Assembly: GCA_018340805.1 (NCBI GenBank)
Contig: JACMZG010001914.1
Location: 12,006,667-12,070,666 of the forward strand
Direction: 5' to 3'
DNA: 64,000 bases
Source of the DNA: Microvelia longipes
Lineage: Eukaryota > Arthropoda > Insecta > Hemiptera > Veliidae
Positions 21,698 through 33,575 of this stretch are shown piece after piece. The notes under the pieces were generated by a model, which did not search any database, was not told the DNA's origin, and saw only the letters and a program-made list of their open reading frames with translations. Each line of letters begins with the position of its first letter. Positions within the stretch are counted from its first letter, which is position 1. The position numbers and the translations under genes are program-made.

Positions 21698-21755
21698 TAT
21701 GGGGTCCGGAAGGCCCCCCGCGCCGACGCAGCGTAGCGGCCAAAAGGCCGAAGTC
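21698..21755. other. GC-rich island
   Basis: GGGGTCCGGAAGGCCCCCCG, CGCCGACGCAGCGTAGCGG and CCAAAAGGCCG form a patch of about 55 bases at roughly 75% G+C with small dyads (GGCC, CGCNGCG), in surroundings near 30% G+C. Its origin is unknown. Confidence 0.7.
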
Positions 21756-23250
21756 CTTATGCTTTTATTTACTCTCTACTTTTTGACAAACCTTTCTAAA
21801 GCATCGTTTAACAAATACACTATAATAGCTCTAACCGTTTCCAACTTTAATAACAATTTATAAAATAATATCTTTCACTAAAGCTTTATTGTTAATAGTT
21901 TTCGTAACGTCAGACCAGAGTTGCTATTAATAACAGAAATAATTTCATCCAAGCCATAAACTTTAATGTCTACTAATAAGTTTAAATTAGTCGTAAAAGG
22001 TCCTGTATATGATCAAACCTATTTAAAACATTTTTATATATTAGACCCTTTCAAACCTTATTTAAATGCTTTATGGTCCATAAAAATGTATTAAAAAAAT
22101 ACTCAGATTCAAAAATGATTTTCTCCTTTTAGAAAATGAATAAGGAATTGAAAAGTCGAAAATTTTCAAGGCCTCGCCATTGACTATTTTATCTACACTT
22201 GAGTGATCAAATACTTAAAGTTTTTTTTTTAAATTCAATATAAATTTTCAAACCTATTAAAGTATTTAAGTGGGTTTTCAATAGAGCTTTCAATAGGTTT
22301 TCCACTGGATTTCATGTCCAGAAAAAAATGAATGGAAAAAAAGGTTTTTAAATATTCTAAAGAAGAGGTCAATTTATTTGCGTTATATTTCTTCTCATTC
22401 TTCTTTTATTAGACTTTGATAAAAGAAGTATAAGAAACAGCTGTTTTTTACCAGTTTTGTGTTAAAACATTATAATATAATAAAGAAGAAGCAGAAGATG
22501 ACAATAGTTTACACGGTTTACTGATCCCATTCAAATATGTCGGACTATTTTTAGAAAAATCTTTTTCATAAAACTGTTGGTTGCAATTAGGTTTTAAGGT
22601 AGTGAATAATGGTTTAACAAGAAACTATAATGTTAGAGTATTAAGGATTACTTGTTGTTCGTTCTTTTTGTAACTAGTAATCCTAAAGATTACTAAAGGA
22701 TTTTATTATTTAATACTATGTACCTAACCAATTATATAGCTTTGTGAAAAAGAGATTAACAAGATCTATATCTTTTAAATTCTTATTTGAAATTTTAAGG
22801 ATAATCTGTAAGAAGGATATACTATTTTAAATCCTTTTCTTGAAGATTTGAAATTCCTTTGAAGATCCCTTTTTCGGGTTTTCTTGTATAAAAGATTTTT
22901 TCAAGTTTCATTCATTGCATTGATGTAAGTTTTGGTCCTGTAATCTTTTCGGTAACCATCTTCGGATTACAAGTTATCTTCCAAAGGTAACACGTGCTTA
23001 AAACTTGTAAAATTTGGAACAAAGTTCATCGTCCTATTGTGACAAAAAGTCATCTTCTGGAGCCACAGATAACTGATGTCTTAACAGCTAAAAGCTTAAG
23101 ATAACCTCACTAACAACTTATCTCAATAAGCTTCTTAATAACCACGTGTGACAAATCTCATACCAAACATCTTTAGTTATTGTCTGATGCAATAGTTAAA
23201 TAAACATGTGCTGTAAAGGTTTTGATTTCTTTTTAAGATAAAGTTTCTAG
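21756..23250. other. Intergenic, no recognised feature
   Basis: AT-rich DNA with no supported frame, RNA gene or match to the other families. Confidence 0.4.
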
Positions 23251-23253
23251 ACT

Positions 23254-23365
23254 AGGGTTGCCAGGCGTCCCGATTTCGGCGGGACAGTCTCGATATTGAC
23301 ACTTCTGTCCCGCTTAAATTTAAAGCAAAACATAAATTAAAAATCCCGCCGAAAGCTAAAAATTC
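23254..23365. mobile_element. Possible hAT-type element terminus
   Basis: AGGGTTGCCAGGCGTCCCGA, TTTCGGCGGGACAGTC and CTGTCCCGCTTAAATTTAAA form a paired GTCCCG/CGGGAC block. I associate a leading (C)AGGGTTGCCA with hAT-type ends from memory. No partner terminus or duplication was found, so this is tentative. Confidence 0.35.
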
Positions 23366-23568
23366 AATATTTTTAGTTAACTTTATATAAAAAAAAAACA
23401 TAAGACACAAGCATTTTTCATCTACTATATTATATTATTAAGACAGTTAGATAAAGGAATAAATATTTTTTTTTTTTTAAAACCCCCAACATATTTTTAA
23501 ATCCAGATTATGTTTTTGAACAGGCACGTTGTCGTAGTTTAATGTCAACAAGGCACATGACAGATTTA

Positions 23569-24490
23569 GGCCCGTATTCAAAGACGTTTCCTAACATTTT
23601 CCTAACATTCTCCTAACATTCTCCTATCGTGTTTTAGAAGTCTTTTAGAGGCTTTGCATGCTTTTATTTAGTAAGAACCTAAGGTGTAGTTAAGTCAAAA
23701 AGTGATGCCAGTGTAAGTAACGTAATATATCGCAAAATATCAATGTTATTAACTTATTACCTGGATTTACGACATACTTTGTCATAAACAACAATGCGGC
23801 CTTGCTTTGGGGAATGTTAAATATATTAGAAACTTTATGTACATATGTTTTCAGTAAAAAGTAGAGTTAATACAAATACAATGTTCAATTATTGTAACAG
23901 CTTTCATAAATAAAGCAGTATCAAGCGTTTCAAGTTTGAACGTATACCAGGTTGTATACGAATCCAAAGGTGTCTAAATGAAGATCTGTTAATCAGTGCA
24001 ACACTGTTTTCATTTTGCTAAATCATTTACACAATTTTGTTTTTCGTATTTTGTCATCAAATTCATTTTTGTTTGTGTAAATTTTTTTTGGTATAATAAT
24101 GGCTGAATTATTTACACCGGACCAACTGAATTCCTCTTTGATCGATAGCCGCCACAAACAGACATAGAAAATAAAAAATCTGATTGTGTTAAAGAATTTA
24201 GGGTAACTCCCTAATAGTAAGGTAAGTGGCTTAATAGTAACTTTATTATGTAATTTATAGATAGTTATTAATAGACCAAGTGTGTGTTAAATCCAGGTAA
24301 TAAGTTTAATAACATTGATATTTTGCGATATATTCGTTATTTTACATGGTATCACTTTTTGACTTAACTACTTAGGTTCTTACTAAAAAATCATGCGAAG
24401 CCTCTAAATGATTTTAAACACGATAGGAGAATGTTAGGAAAATGTTGGAGAATGTTAGGAAATGTTAGGAAACGTCTTTGAATACGGGCC
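23569..24490. mobile_element. 922 bp PIF/Harbinger-like non-autonomous transposon
   Basis: GGCCCGTATTCAAAGACG at 23569 is exactly mirrored by CGTCTTTGAATACGGGCC ending at 24490. Complementarity continues for about 200 bp per side, including subterminal repeats of CCTAACATTCT and a shared ATATCGCAAAATATCAATGT block. TTA directly flanks both ends (23566-23568 and 24491-24493). A 3 bp TWA duplication is the hallmark of PIF/Harbinger. The interior (about 500 bp) keeps only the start of a possible protein near 24100 and no transposase. Confidence 0.85.
24100..24168 (+). pseudogene. Vestigial coding start inside the Harbinger-like element
   Basis: An ATG at about 24100 opens a 22-codon frame beginning MAELFTPDQLNSSLI and ending in TAG. 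The balanced composition differs from the flanking AT-rich DNA. Harbinger elements carry a second protein with a Myb/SANT-like domain besides the transposase, and the FTPDQL-type start would suit it. This is inference from very little sequence. Confidence 0.3.
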
Positions 24491-24729
24491 TTAAGCTGCC
24501 AGTGTTATATTATACTGTAAGCAAGAAAGTAGGGTTTTTGAGGGTCTCTAGCGTGAAAACGGCTACAGGTACATAAATAATATTATATCTTTAAAGAGCG
24601 TGCCTTGTAGATCAAAAATAAAAAAAATTATCCAAATCGGCCTTGCAGAAGTAGAGAAAAGAGGTGTTTGAATGACATTTTTGAGGACTTCTTATTCTTA
24701 TTCTTTTCTTATTTTTCCTGCACTTTTTG

Positions 24730-25200
24730 TTGACGCACCTACTGCCTCAACTACTGAACGGATTTTTATGTGTGAGGACTTTTTAGATTTCTCTAATGCT
24801 CGTGTGCATTCCTGTCTCATAAAATCTCAAATTTGAAATTCTTATGCTGAACGCGGAGCAAAAAAATAACCTGCATCTTGAACTACTTTACACATTTTGA
24901 TATGTGTCGACTTTTTGAATTTGTCTTATGCCTGTGTGTTGTCCTACCTGATAAAATCTCAAATTCGACAATCCTGGTGCTGAACACGGAGCTAGAAACT
25001 AAGCTAGCGAACGCTACCTTTATATAAATTGACACATCTGCACTCTTTACTAATGAATGGATTTTGGTGTTTAAAGACTTTTTGATCTTTTCTGATGCCT
25101 TTTAACATTCCTGTATCAATAAATCCCAAATTTATAAATCCTACGTTGTATGCGCCGGAGAAAACAAAGCTTGAGAGTGGTATATACAATACCTTGACAC
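24730..25200 (+). repeat. Degenerate tandem repeat, ~134-164 bp period, 3 copies
   Basis: A unit of ACTACTGAACGGATTTT, GACTTTTT, TCTAATGCTCGTGTGCATTC, CTCATAAAATCTCAAATTTG and ATGCTGAACGCGGAGC begins near 24750, 24884 and 25048. The copies drift but keep the order. The 75-codon minus frame at 25004-25231 runs across the third copy and is not a gene. Confidence 0.75.
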
Positions 25201-25204
25201 TCTT

Positions 25205-26330
25205 TACAGCTTTATCTACTACACGTATCATGTTTACTCCTGTTTTTACATAAAACAGGAATTATGACAACTGCTAAAATGTGTTATGATTAATCTCCAC
25301 GAACACCTGAATTGTTTGATATCTCAAAATATAGCAAAAGAAAATATAAAACTTAATTCAGTAAAGAAGCTGATGATTGCTTCTCAATGTAAATAGAGCT
25401 CTTAACTATTGCTAAACTAGCAACTTCACTTTGAAACGCCTCTGACCCTCCCCACCCAATACGGACATGAGTTGGCAGGACGGAAAAGTTAATTTCCCTA
25501 CTTTTTTGGACCACTTTTTTATTTTTTTTAAATGCCTTTATTAAATAAATAATTGATTTTCAACCCTTAAATGACATAAATAATATTTTAAAATAAGGCT
25601 ACCTCTCCGCTATAAAGGTTGCGCTTTGTGCTGCAGAGAGCTACTTGGCGGGGAGTATTTTACCACATAAGTGGTTTTTGGTAAGATACTAATAAAATGT
25701 TGAAGGTAAAAGTCAAAAAAGTAGTTCTCTATCATGTATTGTAATAAAATTACCAGGAAAGCAAAAAGAAAGCTGTAAAATTTGAATCACATGTTACTGT
25801 TAATTTTTTTAATGTGAAGCCGTAGCCTTTCAAAGTTTCTTTAACTTAAGTAGCAGCACTCTCCCTAAGTTTGACTCTACCAACGAATCACTGGTCAAAA
25901 AGATCCTAGACCTAGTCCGGGGAAAAGGATTATTCTGACCTGGACCAATTGAGGGGATTGTACAATAGACTTCCAGTCGCAGTGCAAGTGGGGTCTATCC
26001 TCGACTTTAACCCCAATCATTAATAATAATAATACTGTTAATTTTCAAAGTAAAAACTGGTTCTTTTAGTCATTGGTAAAAAAATAATGTTCATGACTTA
26101 AAGTTGATAAAAATATCCCTAGTATACATATATTTAACAGAACAACTTAAAATTTAGTTCTTATATATATACAATTGTTGGGGTTCGGAGGGGCACGTGA
26201 CCCCCCTGGAACCGCCACTGCCTCCCCCCCCGCCCCTTGTTTGTCAGACTGTCTCGCTCGAACTCAACTGAAATCTTGGGTCCCCACTTAGATCTATCTG
26301 TATTTAAAGGGGGTTTCCCGACTTATTTAA
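25205..26330. other. Intergenic, with one GC-rich fragment of repeat G
   Basis: The stretch near 26185-26240 (GGGGCACGTGACCCCCCTGG, then CTCCCCCCCCGCCCC) resembles the GC-rich ends of family G at 44.4-44.5 and 49.7-49.9 kb. Nothing else is recognised. Confidence 0.4.
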
Positions 26331-26339
26331 TAAAGGTTT

Positions 26340-27045
26340 CTGAAACAAGCATAAAATTTGTGTCCCTTTAATAGTCCAAGAGCTGGACCTTAAAAAATGT
26401 GACTCATTTGTGTACTACCTCTAACCAAATTTTTCTAAAATTTTACCTTAAATTATGAGGAAAAAACATATTTGACCTATAAAGAATGGAGCCCTTCATA
26501 TGATTTCATTTGCTCAAAATTTTATAAAATTTCAGTTTTCTTGCAATAAGTGGTTTCCTGTAAGTCGTGTGCATAACATAAAGAGACCATTTTTAAAGCT
26601 GATAAAATTTGCAATAAAATACAAAAAAATGATTAATTTATGCAAAGTCAGCGAATTTCTTTGAAAAAATATTGGCTTTTGGTATTTTTGGCCATTTAGC
26701 AAATTACATAACTTTAGATATAGTTATCCGATTTTGACAAAAAACATATAGGATATTTTAATCAGGTTTACAAATTGTTCTCTTCAATTTTTTGTCACGA
26801 CCTACAGGGATCCACTTACTGCAAGAAAACTGAAATTTGTGTGATTTTCTCACATTTTAAGCGAGCGCATGTATATGAAGGGATCCACTCTGCATAGGCA
26901 GTCATAGTTCATAATTTATGGTACATTTTCAGAAAATTTTTGTTTGAAGTAGTACAAAATGAATAAAATTTTTTAAGTCTGGCTCTTGGACTATTAGGAT
27001 CAAATAATAGGACATTAAAGAGACATAAACGATCTTTTAAGACAA
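26340..27045. mobile_element. Fold-back element family H, ~700 bp
   Basis: AATAGTCCAAGAGCTGGACC near 26371 is mirrored by AGTCTGGCTCTTGGACTATT near 26985. Further in, TGTGTACTACCTCTAACCAA mirrors GTTTGAAGTAGTACAAAATG, and ATTTCAGTTTTCTTGCAATA then AGTGG mirrors CCACTTACTGCAAGAAAACT. The arms are ~300 bp, at an identity I judge near 75%, around an AT-rich centre near 26730. It is an old decayed fold-back with no frame. Confidence 0.7.
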
Positions 27046-27655
27046 AGGCCTAAAAAGCAGTGGCTGCAAAAATGTCAGGAGCCTAATTAGAAAAACTAAT
27101 TGACAAGTGAACCTAATTTGTATCATTATTTGCTATTTTCCGTCCTATTTCGTAAGAAACACGTGTTCTTTTTTTAATTTATTACCAAATAAAACATATT
27201 TAGTAGTTTTAAAAAGAAGCATGTTTCCTTAGCAATTTTTTTTGCTAATTTGACTGGATAGCTATTTGCAATAACTACTGTCTAAATCTAAACTGTATCT
27301 AATTATCTATTAGCGATATATTATGAAAAAATTAGAAAATTAATGTTTAAATATAATACTTAGTAAATAAAAAGGTTTTAAATAGGGTAAAATCGAATTA
27401 AAAGGGCCCGAAAGGATTAAACAAGACTGATGGAATGAAGTCCCAATGAAGTCCCGCGTGAATAATGTCTATGTAGCAGCCTTTAAAGTATTAAGCGTAA
27501 AGTATTTCTTATGGAATAATTTGATCATGGGGTTCAATTTATTCAATTGGTATGTAATACCACACCGAGAAAAGGTTTTCAATCAAATCTTATTTTTGGA
27601 ATCTGTGCTGGAAAATAGCCGCCAGAACCCCAATTTTGTGTCGGGAATCCTCTCT
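27046..27655. other. Intergenic, no recognised feature
   Basis: The 73-codon frame at 27446-27667 has no recognisable domain and no coding context. Confidence 0.4.
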
Positions 27656-27659
27656 CAGG

Positions 27660-27845
27660 AATTATGACAAAACATAATACCAGGTCTGCATCAAATGAGA
27701 GATTTTTTGTAAATTTAGACCTCAAGTTAAAAAAGAGATCTTACATATTGGAAGTAAGTCAAACCATAATACCAGCTCTGCATCAAATGAGAGTTTTTAT
27801 TCTGAATCTGGACCACAAGTTATGTGTATTGTAAGAGGTCTTTCT
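27660..27845 (+). repeat. Direct duplication, ~92 bp period
   Basis: AACATAATACCAGGTCTGCA then TCAAATGAGAG at 27669 recurs as AACCATAATACCAGCTCTGC at 27761. Each copy ends in a GACCTCAAGTTA / GGACCACAAGTTA block. Confidence 0.8.
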
Positions 27846-27867
27846 TTAGGCATAAGTGTATTTCACA

Positions 27868-27955
27868 CTCTGATGACGTGACGAGCGAAGCAAGTCCAAA
27901 GCAGTTTAAGTGAGCATAGCGAATCCGATAATACGATGAAAAGCTTCGAATTAAC
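27868..27955 (-). repeat. Dispersed repeat family D, short diverged copy
   Basis: GACGAGCGAAGCAAGTCCAA, GAGCATAGCGAATCCGATAA and AAAAGCTTCGA are the end blocks of family D with several substitutions. Confidence 0.6.
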
Positions 27956-28055
27956 CCTTTCAGTACCTTATACAACCCTTCAGTACCTTATATAACCCTT
28001 CAGTACCTTATATAACCCTTCAGTACCTTATATACCCTTTTAGTACCCTATGTAA
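27955..28055 (+). repeat. 20 bp tandem repeat, ~5 copies
   Basis: The unit CCCTTCAGTACCTTATATAA is repeated head to tail. The last copies are degenerate (CCCTTTTAGTACCCTATGTA). It directly abuts the family D end. Confidence 0.9.
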
Positions 28056-31000
28056 TCTTTAAGATACCTTTAACAAAGTTTATAAATCTACCTATGTTAT
28101 ATTAAAAAATTGCAGAGTTCAGATTGTGGAATACAAAATAAATGTATGATACAAAAGATCAATAAGGTATATAAAAAATCATTACTGCCATCTCAAGCTC
28201 ACTCTTAATGCAAGTAAAGATTTAATTTCCATCCTAGTTATGTAATGTCCTTATAACCAGTCCAGGTTAATGTGTCTGATTTTTTTCTTTGAAAATAAAG
28301 ACATCATGTTTTTTGTTTTATAAAGTAATAACTTTTGATACAGCCTGATAAGAATTTATATGCTTTCGTTCCTCGAAAGCATGCTATTTACTGAGTAAAT
28401 AAATATTTAATTAAATACACAATAATAACCCAAGACAGGTTTAGTTTCAAAAAGACCAAACATGTACGAGTGCTCTTCCTCCAAAAGGATTTAATATGTT
28501 TTGGCTTGGGGAATAAATAAATAAATATAATGTAAAACAGTTGTGTGTTAATTTTAATTTTGAAAGTGAATTGAGATATTTCAAGTTACTGTTGCATTTC
28601 TTGTTTTTATTTAATTTATTTGTTATAATTCATGATTTATAAGGTACATTAGTTTACTTGTCCGGTTAATTAAATCAAACGGGTCTTGTTTATCGCGATT
28701 TCTCCAAATTTAGATAATATGACTTGCTGAAAAACATATTAGAAGTATGTATAGAAGTATGCACTGGGCGCAAAGTCAAATACATTTATCTTAGACCATG
28801 AATAAAGTGCTATAAAATAAGATTCAGCCTTTTCTACCTAGAAGTAGAGGAGGCTGGACCATCCAGCGGGAACATGAGATGATAGTGTGCACTGAATCAA
28901 CAGCTTGCAAGAGATTTGCTCTCAGAAATTATTAAAATATAATTTAAATATATTTAAAATAAGGGTAAATATTTAAATGTAATAAATTAATAGTAAAAAA
29001 TCTAATCTCAATTTAAACTTAATCTTAAACTTAAGATTAAAATACTACAATATAATTTAATTATGAATAGATAATAGATTAATTTTAAATTTATGTACTT
29101 TTATTTTTTTATAGAATGATTATTATTATTTCATAAGTTAATTATTAATAAGTTAATAATTAGTTAGGTTAAGTTTGTTTTCATAAAACTTTTTGCTATA
29201 TTATTTAATGCATGTTTAGGTTACCAATAATTTATTTTATTTATATATAAATTGTTTTATAATAATTTTGTTATAATAATAAAATTTATACATTATAAAA
29301 TTTAAATGAATTATACATGTTTTCTTAAATAATTTAATTTATTATTTATTATATATATATATATATTATTGTTAGAGTTTTAATTTATTGTTGTATAGTT
29401 ATGGTGTGTTATTAGTTAATTTATTTAGTTAAGTTAATAAGCCTTACATTTGTCTATTAATTATTGTTGGAGATAAAGAAGTAAATAATACGGGAATTAG
29501 CTTCAGATTCGTAACCTTACTTTTAATTTTTTAATAATTAAGCCTATTAAAAGTTATTATTGAAAAAACTTCTGTTCAATTTTACCTTTTATATTCCTTT
29601 TATTGTAATCTATTTTGGTATATTGTTTATTATTTTATCATGATACCTATAAAGTTATTGCCTAAAAGCGAAATTACGAATAACTTGCAAGTTAACGTTT
29701 ACCAATTATTAAGTTCTCATTAAAAGTAAATTAATTACTTCTGTCACTAAAAAGTTAGTTATTAAAGTTATTAATTTATTTTTGGGGTATAATTTTTTTA
29801 GATTTTAGAATTTATGACTCATAAACTTCATATATGTTTAAAGTTGTCTTGAATAAAGTTTATTAAGAGTAATAATTAAAAATAATTTTTAAAGAGGTAT
29901 TAAATTACAAGAAAATATAGGTTACGAGGTGCCAGATGGTATCGCGTGAAAATTTTATAAAGGATCCGTACTAAATTCTTTTATCTACGCCGACTTAGTA
30001 CCGGTTGCTTTGTTACTTAAAATGCTTTATGACACTTACCATTTCGTTAAGTGTCGGGCATCTTTGTTGTTTCGTGCCTAAGTGGCGGCTACTTTAAGGA
30101 TACTTTAAAAATAAAAAGATAACAACCAAATACCTGAAGAATAGTGGGCAATTACTCCTCAAAAACTTATTGGGTAAAATGGAATCGGTAGAGTCCTTTT
30201 TGAAGACCGATATTATGGAAAGGCGCTTGTAAATTTAATACAATGATTTTTTTCTTTTATAACCTTTTTAGGAAAAATTTTTATAACAAAAAAAAAATAC
30301 GAATAACAATAAAATTTTCTTTTTCATATACATAAAGGAGGGCGTTAGGGCGTGAAATACCTTTAACTGGGGGTTAAGTGAGGTACCTTACAACAATAAA
30401 CCTACGAACGTATTTCAAAAGTTTTCGGACAAAAATTTGTGTCTAAAAAGTCAAAAAAAGAGCCTACCTTTTAAAAACTTAAATGACCAGGTGGTATTCC
30501 TTAAAAAGGTCATTATACATAAATACAATGCCTCTGAAATATATCTAATTTACTTCGCTCGTGGATTTTCAATAAGTGACTCCGAAACCCGAATAAAATC
30601 CTTTATTAACCCTTGTTCAAAAAATATAAAAATTTTCGAATACAAAAAAAATCTTTGGAAAATCCTTGTTGATTTGTGAAGACCGAATGACAACCGTGAA
30701 TCCTCAGTGTATCCAAAAATTTTATTCAAACATTCAAACGATCTTTTCAAAAGAAAATATATCGGTTTGTATAAAATTTTAGTTTCGGGTACTTTGTTAT
30801 ATATTTTTATAGTATTTGTAAGTTTTTAATATAAAAGAAAATCTCGTGAGGATTATAGAAAATGCCCTTTAATAGATTCAAAGGGCTTTTTTCTAGAAAT
30901 CTTTTTTAGAAGTATCTTTTTAAGAAAAAATGGCTCCTGTTATAACACGTGCTTTCGATAAACCAAACAAAGCATTTAACCGATTTTTTTGGCTAACGTT

Positions 31001-31480
31001 GCGAAGAAACGCTTTGTTTAGCAACTCACTTCTCTCTTTCTCTTCTAAACTTCTTTAGAAGTCAAATGCTTAAACTGACCTACCACAAGTTAATACCTAA
31101 AATTATGGTTTTTTTCTTAAACTTGGAACTTTTGTCCAGTTTTTTAACTCCCCATGAAACTGTATTCAGGGAGGATTAACGCTGGAACTTCCGTTCGTTT
31201 TAAAAGGGAGAAAAATCTTTATTTTGCAGAATTTCAGTCATTAATAGGTATTTCAGCTTTGTAAGTTCCAGCCGTTTCTGCAATAAATAGGTGGATTAAG
31301 CAAAGGAAGTTCAATGAATAAAACTGGCAGTTTTAGTTCAAAATAGTGGTATTTTAGTGAATTGTCATCAAAAAAGCTAACGAGTTTTTTGATGAAAAGA
31401 AATGAGGTTGAGATCGATTTCGTTTGGCTTCCTCTTACCAAAAATATATTCAATTAAAATGCTAACCAGGAATTCAACTG
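28056..31480. other. Long, very AT-rich stretch without recognised features
   Basis: About 3.4 kb. Between roughly 28.92 and 29.88 kb, A+T is visibly above 80%, with TTAATTA/AATTTA motifs. A small hairpin lies at 28361-28383 (ATGCTTTCG...CGAAAGCAT). The paired opposite-strand frames at 30437-30750 and 31253-31593 have no domain and no splice context, and I do not call a gene. Confidence 0.45.
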
Positions 31481-31482
31481 AT

Positions 31483-31740
31483 TTATCTTTTTCAGATGTT
31501 TTTGAAGACCTCCGGAGTGGTTATCTGTCTTGTCTGCCTCCGCGTCTGTCTGTTACCACTGTACCTCTTTTCTTATTTATGCTAGTGAGTTGAAACTTAG
31601 TACAAAATCAATATCTAGGCATAGTTAGAGAAAATATTATTTTTACGTCATTAACCCGCAATAATGACTTAGCGAACATTCATAAAACTTGGGAAAATTT
31701 GTCGATCTGTTTGAGATTTACCACACTTTTAGTCTTATAA
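31483..31740 (+). repeat. Dispersed repeat family D, inner segment
   Basis: TTTTTGAAGACCTCCGGAGT, a CTGTCTGTTACCACTGTACC block, TGAGTTGAAACTTAGTACAA, CATTAACCCGCAATAATGAC and AAACTTGGGAAAATTTG follow the order of the 57.29-57.56 kb copy. TCATTAACCCGCAATAATGA also appears verbatim at 37.51 kb. Confidence 0.65.
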
Positions 31741-32092
31741 ATAAATAAATAAACCGTTTATTTAAATAAATAAATTAATTACAATATTTTAATTTATATG
31801 ATTTTAAAAACTAAAATACATATTCATATGATACATTTAAATAAGCGCAAAGATGAGTTTTTTTCATGCATTAATATTACATGTACATATTGATATAATA
31901 AATATAATACTTACTAATATGATCTAATTAAATTTAGTGATTTTAAACTTAAACTACACACTGACTTTATACACTTATACTATATACATTCATACAAAGG
32001 GAAAAAGTGAAAAAAATACTCACAGAGAAAAAAAAATTATTATTATTATTATTTTTAAATAATTTTTAACTACATATTATTTTAATACGACC
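31741..32092. other. Intergenic, no recognised feature
   Basis: AT-rich, with AAAT-type short runs near 31740-31790 and an (ATT)n patch near 32038-32056. Confidence 0.4.
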
Positions 32093-32967
32093 CACGGCTA
32101 AAATCAATTGACAGCGCACCAAACATCTGTGAGGGAAAAAATTCTATTGGTTTAGACCGATCACGCTTCTTCCCAGAAACAAAAAAAGGTATAAATAATA
32201 CCTTTTTCGTAAATAAAATCATAAAAAGGCAACACTGGTTGTAAACATTTGTAACCTCGCGTCGCTTTTATTTCCCTCATTGTGCATTGTTTGAGTTCCT
32301 TTCATTTCATTCCAATCTGTTCAATTCATTCAATTATTGCAGAATTGTAATATGATCTGAGTGCCTATATTTGACTCATGGACATTGACGTATTCTTCAA
32401 GCATTTTTTGCTATTTGTAGTCTGTCAACTAAAAGACAGTATTTTTTTGGAAAATGCCATATCTTGCTATAGATGACAGTCTTGACTTTTTTAAGTCATG
32501 AATGCATATTGTGTCATATTATTTTTATAATATGAAACAATGCGCATTCAATTATAGAAACTTGACACAAAAAAGCAGTTTTTTTTGGAAAAAAGTAATT
32601 ATAGTTAACGATTTATTTAAATCCTCAAACTTTTATCATAGAACTATTATGATCCATTGCATTACGTAATTAACAACTTTAACTCCACTTAATTCATACT
32701 TCCCGAACAAATTTAAAGCAACACTTAGTTGATAAATTTATAAGATACAAAAAAAATCCTACTTTAAGTAAATAAATAATTTTTAAAAAATAAAAAATTC
32801 GATATCAAATAAAAACAAATAATAAAATTCAAAACATAACCTGACTTACAGTGTTGCCAGAGTAGGGATTTTTTTTTGTTACTTAAAAGAAGGGATTTTT
32901 GTTAAAAAAGATTGTTGAGATTTTGAGATTTTGGCGGGCTGTCAATTGACTTTAGCCGTGTGTTATA
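32093..32967. mobile_element. Family E inverted-repeat DNA transposon, copy 2 (best preserved)
   Basis: The left terminus CACGGCTAAAATCAATTGAC then AGCGC is mirrored by the right terminus GGCTGTCAATTGACTTTAGC then CGTG, ending near 32960-32967. The interior shares GGCAACACTGGTTGTAAACA, CATAACCTGACTTACAGTG and GTTGCCAGAGTAG with copy 1. It is ~870 bp with no transposase. Flanking duplication is not clear, so the superfamily is left open. Confidence 0.8.
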
Positions 32968-33235
32968 TTACATAACATACAAAAATGTATGCAATATATT
33001 ATTTATTCAATAGTTATTTAACAAATGCTATTATCATATACAATCTAAGATTTATTTAGCCTATCATTTATTTATTAATCATTTATCATTTACTTAATGC
33101 AGTCTTATATAAGACAAAAATGTGTGCCAAGTTTCATCGTATTATCAGCATTAGTTTAATTTGTATGTATATGTAAGCGTATAGAAATTTGGTACAAGTG
33201 CATTTATCACTTTATATATTAATTACTAATGGTTA

Positions 33236-33575
33236 TATAAGTATATATAAGGTGTATAAGGGTATAATAAATAAGTATATATAGGGTATATAAGGTGTAT
33301 AAGGGTATAATAAATAAGTATATATAGGTATAATAAATAAGTATATATAGGTATATAAGTGTATAAGGGTAAATAAATAAGTATATATAGGGTAATATAA
33401 GGTGTATAAGGGTATAATAAAAAGTATATATAGGGTATATAAGGTGTATAAGGTATAATAAATAAGTATATATAAGGTGATAAGGGTATAATAAATAATA
33501 TATATGGGTATATAAGGTGTATAAGGTATAATAAATAAGATATATAAGGTGTATAAGGGTATAATAAATAAGTAT
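33236..33575 (+). repeat. Short-period tandem array of GTATATATAGG / GGTGTATAAGGGTATAATAAATAA
   Basis: Units mix AGTATATATAGGGTATATAA, GGTGTATAAGGGTATAATAA and ATAAGTATATATAGG, giving about nine irregular repeats of 27-45 bp. The two overlapping minus frames of 141 and 154 codons are Y/L/I-rich translations of this array and are artefacts. Confidence 0.9.
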
